This document shows positions 37,438-50,619 of a DNA stretch of 64,000 nucleotides, piece by piece. Origin of the DNA: Coprinus comatus (taxonomy: Eukaryota > Basidiomycota > Agaricomycetes > Agaricales > Agaricaceae); the NCBI GenBank assembly GCA_034638255.1, contig JAWPGT010000010.1, positions 434,001 through 498,000 on the forward strand, written 5' to 3'. Every line of letters starts with the position of its first letter. Position 1 is the stretch's first letter. Under the pieces are notes generated by a model. That model searched no databases and had not been told where the DNA came from. It saw only the letters and a list, made by a program, of their open reading frames with translations. The position numbers were made by a program, and so were the translations under genes.

Positions 37438-38515
37438 AGCTTGAAGCTCGAGGCCCTTGGGTTCATTTTTGTGTACGTACTGGTGCGTACCAGTGCAAAC
37501 TGCTGTGCATTGTTTTCGTTTTTCTTTTTTTTTGTTTTGTTTGTTCTCCTATGTAGACTTTACTTTTCTCCCGGACATTATAGACATACGTTTATACGAA
37601 AGGCTTGTGATTTGATTGTTTGTATTATTTAGATACTTGTGTATACCGATATCACCAACATGTATTTATTAGAAACTCCAACTGGACTTGGATTCTCAAT
37701 TATGGATTTTATGGATTATTACCGTACGAAGTTATAAATTAGATAGAGTAGTTTTATGTTACATAGAATACATGCAGAAAAGAATTAAACCAAGAACCGG
37801 AAACCCGAAAAAATACACGTTTTATATTATTTATGACTGAGAAAGATGTGAAGAGAAATAGAATTATAGAAGAGTCTGAGATGTAAGAAGAAGAAAAAGA
37901 CAGAGTAGAGATAAAAAAGAGAAATTATATAAGAGGGAAACAGAGAATGTACAGAAGAAAAGAAATGGAGAAAGAAAGAGAATGAAATGAATGACTAGAG
38001 TTAAGCCTCTCCTCAAAACCCAAAATTAAAACCCAAGGAGCAAAATCGAAAAAAAAAAAAACCACTAATCACCAAATTCAAAAAAAAAAAAAAAAAACAA
38101 CTTCGCCACCATCGATCCGAGGGATCCGACCAACCAAAAAAAATACCAACACCACAAAATCAGAAGGAGATAATGTATAAATATATAATCGATGTTATCG
38201 GGGTAAGGGGACTCGAGAGCTGAGTGGAGTAAAAAAGAAGTTTGATGGGAAAGATGTTGATTGATGTCGATGTTGATAGGTGTTAAAACACAGGTAGAAA
38301 TAGAAATAGAATCTATGCGATGCGATGCAATGTGACATGAAGAGCTTAAAAAACTTGAGAATATAAATCAGAAATTAAGAATAAATAAAAATAAAAATAA
38401 AAGACAACACGAACCATAGATGTAAATTCACTTCATCATCCCAAACCCAAAAATATTCTTCAACCATCCAAATGCCGTTTTCACAAACCTCACCAGAATA
38501 GATTTTGATTCTAAG
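37438..38515. other. Intergenic, A-rich
   Basis: Between GH5 and the convergent hypothetical gene. There are strong purine and A-runs (38050-38100 and 38380-38402) and no coding support. It probably contains both 3' UTRs. Confidence 0.6.
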
Positions 38516-39136
38516 TTAAGAGCTGTCAGGAACTAGAGGAAGAGCCTTCTTGACGTCCACGTCATTCAATAACATACCATCTGTAACAACACAATTCTTC
38601 AACTCGGGAGTGTTTACAACTTTCATTTGCCGCCCGAGCTCTTCTCCTTGACCTTGACTTTGAATTCCTTGTACCCCAGTCCCACTGGACCCATTTCCAA
38701 TAGTAGTCACACCTTGCACAGTAATAACTCCAGTTTGACTAGACGACATTCTATTTCCATTACTGTTAACACTACCTGATGACGAGAAATAAAATGTCCT
38801 GTTTTTTTCATATGTTGAATTACAATGACCGGTGATGAGAGTAAGAAGGACCGCAGCATTCTTTGACTTCAATGGTGCCGCTGGTTTCTCCACTTTCTCT
38901 TTTGACTCCAATTCCGACTCCAAATCGACTTTAACTTTCTCTTTCTCTTCTTCAAGTTTCAAGTCTTCAAGGGGAGCAGGAGAAAGAGTAGGAGTGAAAG
39001 GAGTGAGAGGAGTTGTACTAGGTGTTGCTGGAGTTGCAGTTCTTAGAAAATAATTCAAATCCGCACTTGAAGAAGAGAGTACCAACAACCAAAGGCCTAT
39101 GGGAAATCGGAATTGGACTTGGACGACGAGGTTCAT
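38516..39136 (-). CDS. Hypothetical protein, Pro/Thr- and charge-rich
   Basis: An open frame of 206 residues from ATG 39136. It begins with a hydrophobic stretch (FPIGLWLLVLSSSSA), which could be a signal sequence or an accident. Next comes a Thr/Pro segment (TPATPSTTPLTPFTPTLSP), a Lys/Glu-rich helix (LKLEEEKEKVKVDLESELES), and a Ser/Gly-rich region ending KKALPLVPDSS. I do not recognise it. Upstream on the same strand, two other frames are also protein-like (IESDEEAFSPIPVAPIG and DEPRRPSPIPISHRP). The real gene may therefore start near 39250 and have lost frame by indels, or have an unseen intron. Confidence 0.4.
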   Translation of the reverse strand: MNLVVQVQFRFPIGLWLLVLSSSSADLNYFLRTATPATPSTTPLTPFTPTLSPAPLEDLKLEEEKEKVKVDLESELESKEKVEKPAAPLKSKNAAVLLTLITGHCNSTYEKNRTFYFSSSGSVNSNGNRMSSSQTGVITVQGVTTIGNGSSGTGVQGIQSQGQGEELGRQMKVVNTPELKNCVVTDGMLLNDVDVKKALPLVPDSS

Positions 39137-39824
39137 CAACAGTGCTCAGGAAGCTCCAACGGAATTCAGAATCTGCCAATAGGAGCCACAGGAATAGGAG
39201 AAAATGCCTCTTCGTCAGACTCAATGCTCGGAATATGGTTGACCACTTGTAGGGCGGGTCCGTGGGGTCAAGGTACCACAGTGTATGTATGTATGTGTAT
39301 GTTTACCGAGTATGTTGGGGCGATTAACTCACACGCTAAACCCGACAGTACTACCCAGAGCTATATTACTTACGCTGCTCATACTCTCTGGACTATCGAC
39401 TGGGACAATTTCCAAAAATGTTTGGTAAAAACCGATCTTAGTTGATATATTGTTCGTGAATTTGTACCTGGTAACAGCGAGCAACAGTAAACAGCGCGGA
39501 ATCCACGAGGGCCCCACGTTAGCATTTGTCTGCCATCGAAGCAGACCCCCCACACAGGTCGTCTTTCAGGTCGTCTATATATCCCGCATTAGTGATTGAA
39601 TGACTACATGCGTTTATCTTGTAAAGTTGGTAAGTAAAGTGGTTTAATAATGCGGTTCTTCTGCGCCTATTTAGAAATGAAGAGGTCAAAACAGGTTTGG
39701 TATCCACTGTCCAACTCTAAGCAACACATCCTGGGTGCGATGACAGCGCTCCCCAGAACCTCAGCATCATCTGATCACCTTCAACCCCTTCTACATCGAA
39801 GAGATTCGAAAAGACCAAGGGTTG
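39137..39824. other. Intergenic upstream of the M43 protease
   Basis: Apart from a possible 5' extension of the hypothetical gene, no coding support. A GTAT tandem run lies near 39283-39302. Confidence 0.45.
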
Positions 39825-39832
39825 TATAAAAA
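39825..39832 (+). promoter_or_regulatory. TATA box of the M43 protease gene
   Basis: TATAAAAA, 53 bases before ATG 39878, supporting that ATG as the start. Confidence 0.5.
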
Positions 39833-39877
39833 GGACGTGGACTACGGCAGGGTCTCAATCAAACCCCCAATCCAAAC

Positions 39878-41063
39878 ATGCTGTTTAATTTCTTTGTTTT
39901 TCACTCTCGCTGCTGCATCCTCGACATTTGCATCCCCCGTTAATACCACTTGGCACAGGTGCGATGATCACCCTTCCCCTTTTTTTTACCATTAATCCTA
40001 TTCTTGCAGGACATGTGGCAACGAACCGTCCCCAGATAAAATTAGTGCTTATGAGGCCGATTTCTCCACAAAGAGGTTGTCTGAAAAAGCAGCTACTCAA
40101 CTTGTTAAATCCACCTCTACTATTCCTGTGCGTGCTACCTACTAAGCAACCCGCCAAAGTCTAACCTACATACTAGGTATACTTCCATGTCATTCAGAAA
40201 GATAATACTTCCAGTGGTGGAAATGTTCCGTGAGTTTTATCGCTTCACTGTTGCTATGATTAACATTGTCACTGCACATCAGCAATTCCCAAATCTCTGC
40301 TCAGATTGACGTTCTCAATCAAGCATATTCTTCCGCGGGCTTGATATTCACACTTGTCAATACCACTAGGACCGTTGACGTTGATTTATTTGACAGAGCT
40401 GCCCCTGATACCTCGCAGCAGGATAGAATGAAGAAACTCCTTCGAGTAGGTGGGCCTGAAGCTCTTAATGTTTATACCGTTGGGTAAGCATACTTTTGAT
40501 AGGCAGGGCGGCAAAAGAGTAACTCTTCTTACGACCCTTAGTTTTAACTCTGGAGCTGGAGCTGGACTTCTTGGCTACGCGACCTTCCCCGCTGATTATT
40601 CTGACTTCCCATCTGATGATGGCGTTGTTATATTACATTCATCTCTTCCGGGCGGCACTGCTTTACCCTATAACCTAGGACAGGTGCATACCACTCCTAA
40701 TTCTAGAACCACCACCAAAATTCACATTTAATGCAGACCCTAACTCACGAGGCAGGTCACTGGGTCGGTCTATATCATACTTTTCAAGGCGGTTGCTCTG
40801 GTACTGGCGACCTTGTTGCTGATACTCCCGCTGAGGCTTCACCCGCTTATGGTTGTCCTGACGGTCGTGACACCTGCCCTAGTCCAGGAGCTGATCCCAT
40901 CCGTAAGTATAAACTTCTCCCCCCTTTTATGTCCCTTGGGCTGACTCCTGTAATTGTAGACAACTTCATGGACTATTCCGATGATGCATGTATGAACCAG
41001 TTTACCCTTGGCCAGGCCACCCGACTCAGGTCTCAGATCTACATTTACCGTGGAATCGCCTAA
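39878..41063 (+). CDS. Secreted M43 (pappalysin-type) zinc metalloprotease, signal peptide frame broken
   Basis: Extracellular metalloprotease with a perfect metzincin motif, [11 protein letters not shown], and a Met-turn in [15 protein letters not shown]. Before it come [28 protein letters not shown] and [11 protein letters not shown], typical of M43. Five introns are in phase. The start is ATG 39878 behind a TATA box. The first codons read MLFNFFVF, but [18 protein letters not shown] lies in another frame, so one extra T in the TTTTT of 39897-39901 appears to break the signal peptide. The rest is intact to the stop at 41063. Likely role: nutritional or defensive proteolysis. Confidence 0.85.
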
Positions 41064-41432
41064 ATATTTTCCTCCTTAGGAGCAGTGTAGTTTTGTATTA
41101 CTACTAGAAAACTTGAAACTTCATGAATATAATGATGTAGGTCCATGTGGGCCCCGGAGATCGTAAGTTGGCATAATCTGCTTATTCTGATAGAAATAGA
41201 TCCAATAGGTTAGAAAATCAATTCAGTCTAACGATGATGTAATGTAATGTAAAGAGGATCGATTCCACTACATAACGAAACCACAAAATATTGAAGCATG
41301 GGGGTTGAGCGCTGAGCACTGAACTTAACTTCAGCGTCTCAATTATGCACACTGTACACTCAAGAGTTATAAAATAATGCGGTTTACCGAGGAGTGATTA
41401 TCGATCCCATCATGACTTTGTAAGTAAGTATA
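41064..41432. other. Intergenic 3' flank of the protease gene
   Basis: No coding signal; ends at the target-site duplication of the MITE. Confidence 0.55.
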
Positions 41433-41441
41433 CTTATTAAT

Positions 41442-42101
41442 GGATAAACCTATTCGGAAACCCCAGAAACCCCGGAGAAACCCCGGGGAAACCAGAAAGG
41501 CATTTTTCTTATTCAGAAACCGTGGCCAGAAACCCTCCTCTAAAGTTACGTTGCGGCCGCTGTTGATGGTATTCCGGAGGCTCGTCCGGTTTGAGTCTGA
41601 CAACTCTGGGTAATGTAGTGAGCGTAAAATTTGAATACTGTACTTTTGGTCTATATATATAGACTATTAGTAGGACGGCGGTATTGAGCGTGCTCGAGTA
41701 AGTACACTACAGGGCGACACTCTCACACAGCGGTTTAGTATGGTGATAATGGCGCGACACTGGTACCGGTTAACTTGGGCCTTGGTAGTCACTCGACATG
41801 GTCATTACTCAGTTACCAGTAGCTTCAGATAAGACTAGAAAATACGAAGAGTTATACTTGTAGGGAGAATTTCTTAGTAACTCACGAGACATGTCTATGT
41901 ACGGGTGGGCTAAGTGCATATATTTTACTACTATTTCTTTAACTAATATTCATATCATGGGAATACTGACGAACACCGGTATGCCGGACTTGCCTCCGGA
42001 TTAGCAAAGTTAGTATGGACATCTTATTGAGAAACCTTAGAGAGGTTTCTAATTTTCCGGCGTTTCTCCTGGGTTTCTGGGGTTTCCGAATAGGTTTATC
42101 C
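41442..42101. mobile_element. MITE with long inverted repeats and 9-base target duplication (MULE-like)
   Basis: A 660-base element. Its ends begin GGATAAACCTATTCGG and match perfectly for 31 bases, then with few mismatches to about 45. It is flanked by exact copies of CTTATTAAT (41433-41441 and 42102-42110). A 9-base duplication and long terminal repeats fit Mutator-like elements. No transposase ORF is present, so it is non-autonomous. The left end has an internal GAAACCCCGG repetition. Near the right end there is a hairpin with arms AGAAACCT and AGGTTTCT. The perfect duplications suggest a fairly recent insertion. Confidence 0.8.
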
Positions 42102-42110
42102 CTTATTAAT

Positions 42111-42462
42111 CCACATCACTCATCCAGATTCCAAGTTCAATTCATCTGTCGACTCCGGCAGACTTCACCTTCTTTCTCCTTCCCATAGGCGCTGAGGGCA
42201 TGTCACTCTTGGATGCCACCCAGATGCCACCTGATGCCATGACCTCGGAAATATGTATGTATTTGTATAATCAACATTTTAGACTTTGCCGAGAATAATT
42301 CAGGGTTCCCAGCATTACGCGACACATATCTATAGAGGCTCAAATGCTCCAAAATGCTCACTGCCTGCTACACTTACTGTTGTTGAGAAGTAAATATGAC
42401 AGCAATTAGGCTGCTTTGTACAGCATACCCTGTTGTCAGTCTCTTTGTGAATGAACGAACAA
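42111..42462. other. Upstream region of F-box gene 3
   Basis: No coding support before ATG 42463; no TATATATA box like those of the two other F-box genes was seen, so the promoter may have been disturbed by the neighbouring MITE. Confidence 0.4.
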
Positions 42463-43717
42463 TGAATGTGTTCTCGACAAAGGAAGAAAGAGCATATAGA
42501 ACACCACGAAAGAAAAGACGGGTTGGCCTTTCTTCATCCTTGATGCGAGTGTATCTAAAGCCTTCCCCTTATAATGTTTATGTCGAAATCATCTCCCATC
42601 TTCCCGCGGTGGACATCATTCGTTGTAGAACCGTAGGTCCTTGTCCGACTTCAAATTATGATTAATATTTCTCACTGTATTATGATTGTCCTTGTCTTCA
42701 GGTTTCTCGTCAACTTTTGAAAGCTACTGAAGAGAAATGCGTGTGGATAAATGCATTCTGGCGAGCAGAAACCCCGATACCTACTAATATTGATCCAAAC
42801 CAAATTCCCAGATCAAAGTTGGAAAGAATCCTCGTTTCTGCACAAAGAATGAATGATGTGTGGCAAAACCCGTCCAAACATACATTTATCATCTCGCATA
42901 TCCCCCAGGTAGGACGTGACGAACCTCCGACTTGGTTTATGGACCCATTCATCATCACGCTTCGAGGCGACTCTGTTAAATATTATTCACTCTCGGAGGG
43001 TCATAACTCTTCTACTCCGGTTTTTACCTACACAATACCGCCATTTAATTCAAACCGACACATATTGGAGGTAACGGGCCACCTTGATATTGGAAAGCAA
43101 CAATTTCTCCTGGCGTATATGGTCAAAGAGGGGTCAGCCATTAACTTGTAAGTGCATAATAATGATACAAACTCGTTTTCTATTTTCTCAATGCTTTCGT
43201 GTTTCAGGAAAATTGTAGTAATTGAGTATCATGCCAAATCTCAACAATTTACATCAACAATCAAGTATTGTCATTTTATCTTTCCGTCCGTTGCACAAAT
43301 ATTTGGTAATATCCTGTTGGAGATTCAAGATGATTATGTGGTCCTGTCCTGCTATGATTCAGACTACTCCCGACATCATTCAGTAATTATGCACATTCAC
43401 ATAGAAATGGGCTTTCGAGTAACTTTTCCTTATCATGTGAGTGTTTAACGTCCTGTTGTTCTCATTACTAAATACTAAAACTTGATCTGAAGAAAACAAC
43501 TATGACTGAATGGGACCGCAACCCATATCATCTACTTCGCATCCGCGATAGGGGAGAGATTGGAAGACCAACAAGGGTATCCTTCTATGAACTTCCTAGG
43601 CCATCTACCACTTCTGGAAACTCTATAGATGGAGGGCTTCCCTGCCCTACACACAAAACTACAATACCGGGACTGAACCCAGGAATTCGTCAGGATCTAC
43701 TAGTAGTACTTTCCTAA
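42463..43717 (+). CDS. F-box protein 3, C-terminal part truncated
   Basis: Third member of the F-box family in this window. I take ATG 42463 (MNVFSTKEERAYRTPRKKRR); an internal ATG at MRVYLKPSPY is possible. The F-box reads PYNVYVEIISHLPAVDIIRC and, after an intron, VSRQLLKATEEKCVW. Family motifs follow: TWFMDPFIITL, TGHLDIGKQQFLLAYM and, two introns later, WDRNPYHLLRI. The frame closes at 43717, about 130 residues before the end expected from F-box 1. Near 43666-43680 another frame gives EPRNSSGSTSSTF, which resembles the PRSSSS region of F-box 1, so a single-base change may cause the stop. Beyond it the similarity fades. Confidence 0.65.
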
Positions 43718-45000
43718 TTACCATCCTTTAAAGGAAACAGATTCTATCCTATCCTAACGCAACTTAAGCTTGGGTGCCCCAAACGTTTGACGCTTGACTT
43801 TGATCTGCCTGGTGTCACCAACAAGACAAAGAGGAGTACTTCAAGTACATATTCAAAGTCCCCTTCATTGATGTAAACCAGAATGTGAGTAGATCCACAT
43901 TGTCTTGGTTAACCAACCTAGGAAATCGGAGCGAAATGCGCAAGAATCACTTGCAACAATTCTTGACTCTAAACTTCTAGGACATCCAAAGTATACTAAA
44001 CGTGAGGTGACAATTGGAACCTGGAAGCAAGATTCGGAGGCTCAGTTTCCAGGTTTGCGGTATTGCCGGGACGTGGAAGCCGGGAGGCTACACTGGATGG
44101 GGGAGGACTTAAGGGGAGTGTGAAGTATGCTTACTGGTGGACGAGGGAGTCAACAGCCACAAGGTAAGTACTATTTCTTTGAAGGATACTACGAGAGATA
44201 AGGCGCGCGCGTAGGAGAAAGGGGGGAAGGTCGGGAGAAGTACGTAGTAAAGGACAGAGAGATAAGGTCATTCTAAGATGGGCAGAGCCCATCTTATATA
44301 TCAGTATTATTTCGATGACGTCGTTCGTAGAGGTGACGCAATGTGTAACTTGCTTACAGGACGCTGGTGAAATTTATGTATACTTGAGAACTTCAATTTA
44401 TACATACCACTGTTATATACCAGAAGCAACCGCTCAAATATTGTAATAAAGTTGACGATCATATAAAGGTTTGGGCAAACTTGTAAGTACTAAGGAGAAG
44501 TGTTCGAAGTTATGACGAGGCGCCTATGTCAGTTGTATTGGGCTATCCATCAGACGGATCAAACGGGTCAACCGAGTTCATTTTGAACATCTGGAACTGA
44601 TCTGGAATCTCTAACCAATACGACGTTGTATTCATGCCACCGAGATACATATGCCCGTATTCTCCACGCCCGGAAATGGAGCCATGGTGATTATACACAA
44701 CCTCCCCGGAACCTCGAAGAGTTATTTATCGCTACCTCGGTGATGGAATGACACAAAATGACTATGAATTATTCGCAAGGTGCTCGCCAATTCAGCAAAG
44801 GCATTTGGAACTACCTCATGGGTAATGTCTATCTATCAAGCCAAGTACTACCTTCTCCTACAGCAATATGTTGGTTTGGCAGGATCTCAATTGAGACGTT
44901 CCGTCTCTCTGTTACGCGTGGAATATCATCTATCTCTCTCCGATGTATCAATATCACATCGTTCCAACTTGTCTCCATGATACCGATCTTCTGGTGTACT
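43718..45000. other. Intergenic, with one strong hairpin
   Basis: No gene is supported. Open frames at 43905-44123 and 44758-45060 have no motif. A perfect hairpin is listed separately at 44274-44296. Confidence 0.5.
44274..44296. repeat. Perfect 10-base hairpin
   Basis: TAAGATGGGC and GCCCATCTTA flank a 3-base loop. There is no following CTRR, so it is not a clear Helitron end. It could be part of a degenerate LTR or a transcript hairpin. Confidence 0.6.
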
Positions 45001-45008
45001 TATAAATA
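45001..45008 (+). promoter_or_regulatory. TATA box of the TmpA-like gene
   Basis: TATAAATA, 67 bases before ATG 45068. Confidence 0.4.
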
Positions 45009-45067
45009 CGTTTCAAAAATTCCTGGAATCTCCAAGAGCCTTTCCTATCTTTCCTCCCAAAGTAACG

Positions 45068-46877
45068 ATGTCAACGTCAACTCCTGCTCCTACGACTACC
45101 AACTCAGACAGGCATGCGGCTCACGACAGACTTGTTGAAGAACTTGCAAAGGAGGTCACCGAAGAAAAATTGAATGCTATCCCAGACGTAAGCTCTTTAG
45201 CATCTTTGCTAGAGAAGGACGAAATTTGGGCTGGTTTTGAAGACGACATTCTTCCAGAGAAGAAGAACAGGAAGGCGGTTCGGAACTTGCGCCACCAGGT
45301 CTTAACACTGTACCGCAAGCTATTCGGTATTGTGTTTTTGACAAATCTCGGAATTTTCATCTGGCTTTTGGTTCGTGGCACGAATGCGAACGAGGTGGCC
45401 GGTGTAACAATTGCCAATCTCTGTTTCTATCCTTCATCGTCAGGAGTACGTCATCAACACGTACTACTGGATCGCTACGAGGGTACCTCTTTCGTGAGTC
45501 AAGTCATCTTCACAACTATCATTTTAGGATACTAAATGTAAAATATACAGTTGGCCGTGGTGGATTCGTGCTTCGGCTGCTCGTGTCTATCACATTGGAG
45601 GCTTTCACTCTGGTTGCGGTGTTTCTGGCACGATTTGGATCATCCTCTCTCACTGGTCAGGCTACCAAAGAATTTGCATATCATCAAGGAGTAAGTTGTT
45701 TTTTTCTTTTCCAAACATTTGAGCCAAACCGTTGTCTCCAGACTATCTCAGTTGCAACACTGGTACTCACGTACCTTATTATGGCTTATCGGAATGCTCG
45801 TATTCGCATATCCAGTTCTCCGCGTCAAGTACCACAATATCTTCGAGCAAGTACATCGCTTTATGGGTTGGACTGCCGTCGGCCTCGTGTGGGCTCTGGT
45901 GAGGGTTTTCTTGAGATGTTATTCTCATAACATGTTGATCTCCATGTAGGTTGTTCTACTCACTAATGACTACAGGGGTCCGGAAATCAGCCTCCGCAGG
46001 GCACTTGTTAACAACCCCCACTTTTGGCTCGTTGTTATCTTCACATGTGAGTCGAACAAGTAGCCATTTTGCACGGATCTTACTAATGATATCATTATAT
46101 AGTGTCCATTGCAATGCCATGGATGCGACTCCGTAAGTATAAGATTCATCATGAGGTGCTTTCTAACCATTGTGTCCGCCTCTATTTTGACTATGGTATG
46201 TTGTGATTGAGTTGTGCAAAGTCTCCTAGGTGCTGATAGTTTACTAGCTAGTCCTCCCCCTGGAAGCTTCACTCGCATTTCATCTTCTCCTTTGGTTGAA
46301 TGGCATAGCTTTGCAACCATTGCAGTTCCTGAGAAGAAGGGATACTCTATGATTGTTAGTCGTGCTGGAGATTGGACAAGCAAACTCATCGACAACCCAC
46401 CTAATGAAATTTGGGTTCGTGGTATTCCCACTTGGGGTATGATTAGTGTTGCCTCTTTGTTCAGAAAAGTCTTGTTCGTCGCCACTGGTTCTGGTATTGC
46501 TCCCATCTGTCCTTGTCTTTTCACTATCAAAGTTCCCTTCCGTTTTGCTTTGGACTTCTCCTAATGTTCGCCAAACTTTCGGTGATAATTTGGTAGACGA
46601 CATCTTTGAGGTTTCTCCAGATTCCATCATTTATGGTATGTTGCTTTTTCCTAAATTAGAGTTTTTAATTCATGATCCCCGAACATCTGACAAATTGGAT
46701 TCATAGATACTCGTATTCATGGAAAACCTGATATGGTTAAACTTGTCTACCGAGTTGCGAATGAGTTTCAGCCTGAGGCTATTTGTGTCATCTCCAATGA
46801 AAGATTGACAAGGAAGATCATTTACGGAATGGGTCAGCAGAGGCATTCCCGCCTTTGCTCCTATCTGGGATTCATAG
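45068..46877 (+). CDS. TmpA-like transmembrane oxidoreductase, five frame breaks
   Basis: Integral membrane protein of the ferric-reductase-like group that includes Aspergillus TmpA; it likely moves electrons with bound FAD/NAD(P). ATG 45068 precedes a ~85-residue polar N-terminus. Membrane helices then include LFGIVFLTNLGIFIWLLV, IGMLVFAYPVLRVKYHN and HRFMGWTAVGLVWALVVLL. The binding half has FTRISSSPLVEWHSFATIAV, RKVLFVATGSGIAPICP (nucleotide loop), RIHGKPDMVKLVYRV and ends RGIPAFAPIWDS at TAG 46875-46877. To read this through, the frame must shift at about 45414, 45645-45651, 45775-45782, 46543-46546 and 46832-46834, each time as if one base were extra. Between shifts the protein is well conserved and has no internal stops. 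It is either a very young pseudogene or a poorly sequenced gene. Confidence 0.6.
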
Positions 46878-47498
46878 ACATTCGACATGGGGATTGTATG
46901 TATTTTTTCTTGTATATCACTCTCTATTTTAGGACTCTATTCTCATTTTGGTCCTGTGTTTTTCTTCCCCTCTTTTTTAAAAGCAACTTACATACATATA
47001 ACAATGTCCCTTATAAAAATAATATCACTTGTAGCAATCTGGATTCGGCAAGTGTCCGATCTGAATCTAAGATACATCAGTTACTTATATACCTTTGCGA
47101 CGATCATATATGTGCGTGTGTACTCTTATGTATTGATTACTTGTCACGGGTGCTGGCTTATTTCGGTACTTACCCTTAAGAGGGAGAAACGGGAAGTATA
47201 GCTGGAATAGTATTACTGGATATATGTACTAGAGAAAAGATATCTAATCTAGATGACGCAGGATATACGAATGAAACAAAAACACTGAGAAAATCATTGA
47301 AAAAGACAGACCCAGAGTAAATCAGGTCTTCAAGGTATACCGTATATTATATAGAATCATCAACAAAAACCCAAGGTGAATTAGTACGGGTTGGTCCATC
47401 CGATGAAGATTGTGCTGAATAAATGTTCATTGTATCAATGTGGATTTTGTTCCGTTCTAGGCTTGTCGGTATTAGGCCTCTTTTCCTTTAAGATGCAT
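46878..47498. other. Intergenic between convergent genes
   Basis: Between the TmpA-like stop and the Sec14-like stop. Open frames here lack motifs; probably 3' UTRs. Confidence 0.5.
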
Positions 47499-48626
47499 TC
47501 AGGATTTGAACACAGTACCTTCTGTGGCAGGTGTCTCGGTACTCTTGGACCTTTTATAATCCCATTCTCTAATTCCAATAGTACCGCCCAGTTCTTTCCA
47601 ATTGGATTTCCAAGTCTTTTCTCTCTCTTCACACATCTTCACAAGCGCTGGCCAATATTGGTCATGCTTGTACTCAAAGTGTTGGTCTCCACCCCACCAT
47701 TCTTTCATCAAGTTGTCGGGTTTGTAGATTCCTTCTTCAAGAACTTTAGGATTGAACTTGACCTTCTCGCGGGTGATAGGATCGACGAAAGGAAGTATGA
47801 TTTTGAAGAAGGCATTGACCAAGAAAGGAACATTAATAATCAACGAAAGCCCAAGACGTTCGGGTAATGTTCTTGAAGAATATGGAGGACGGTACGAGAA
47901 GTTCCAAGAGAAGGATTTTTCGCTCGGTCGGCAAAGTTGATCAAAATATCGAGGTTTCTATTTTAGGAACGAGTTCCGTCAGGGTCAATACATATGGTCC
48001 GATATTGAAGGAAAGAATTTTAGAAAAACATACTCGACACCAGGGGGCATAAGGTCAATACAACGTTCTAGCATCCAAACAGCGTAATGAATTTGACGCG
48101 TTGCTTCATCGGTGTTTTGTCTACTTGGTATCATGTAAAATCCTGGTCTTCCTTTGGTATCGTATCCGAAGAGGATTTCTTTTCCAGTTACTGCCTGTAT
48201 TATCCAAGTAAGTAGGATTATTCGAGCTCAAATAACGTATGGTGTACCTCTGGCTCAACGTGAGCGGCAGTGACGAGATCATATAGACCAAATTCCCTTC
48301 GCCACTTGAGTGTGGCTTCAAGACGGTGAATAGTTGCGGGCGTCTTCCACTTCGTAGCACGTAGGTATCTATTGTATGGTATCGATGAGCTCCTCCCGCG
48401 TTCAAATGCATAGAATGAAGAAAACACACCGAAGAATACATTCATAAGATAGCCAAAAGCGCTCATCCTCGGTTAAAGCGCCGTTCTCTTCGCCTGGCAA
48501 ATTATAATCTTTTGGATTAAAATGGGCGAGTACAGTATCGTACATCTCCCTCTCATTGTCGGTAAGTGGTGGTTGTGGGTTTTTGTCATTAATGGAATCT
48601 GGGGGAGGGAGAGGCGTGAATACCAT
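47499..48626 (-). CDS. Sec14-like CRAL-TRIO lipid-binding protein, one frame break
   Basis: Phosphatidylinositol-transfer type protein of the cytosol or membrane surface. ATG 48626 (MVFTPLPPPDSINDKNPQPP) precedes a CRAL-TRIO N-terminal helix region with LRYLRATKWKTPATIHRLE and LKWRREFGLYD. The lipid-binding domain has GYDTKGRPGFYMIPSRQNT, YAVWMLERCIDLMPPGVE, DILINFADRAKNPSLGTSR and NVPFLVNAFFKIILPFVDP. Introns fall at about 48455-48370 and 48245-48195, and one ends before the INFADRA exon; all are in phase. At the GGG of 47862-47864 (minus strand CCC, codons HYP) one base appears missing, after which ERLGLSLIINV continues in another frame. The stop is at 47499. It diverges from proline iminopeptidase with 92 bases between ATGs. 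Confidence 0.85.
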
Positions 48627-48718
48627 GATGTGAGAGGACAACTTGTGCTTCCTTCCTGATTTGGACCACATCATACATGTTGCTGTTTCGGCGCTCTCTT
48701 GCTACTCTCACAAGGTCC
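48627..48718. promoter_or_regulatory. Divergent promoter of Sec14-like and proline iminopeptidase genes
   Basis: A 92-base gap between oppositely oriented start codons, GC-mixed, with no obvious TATA box. Shared regulatory sequence is inferred from distance only. Confidence 0.4.

Positions 48719-50619
<1,901 letters not shown>

Noticed and set aside
43905..44123. 72-residue open frame as a retroelement gag remnant
   Set aside because: No zinc knuckle or other gag feature and no LTR pair found.
45068..46877. Programmed +1 frameshifting in the TmpA-like gene
   Set aside because: Five shifts without a common slippery motif; indels or errors are far simpler.
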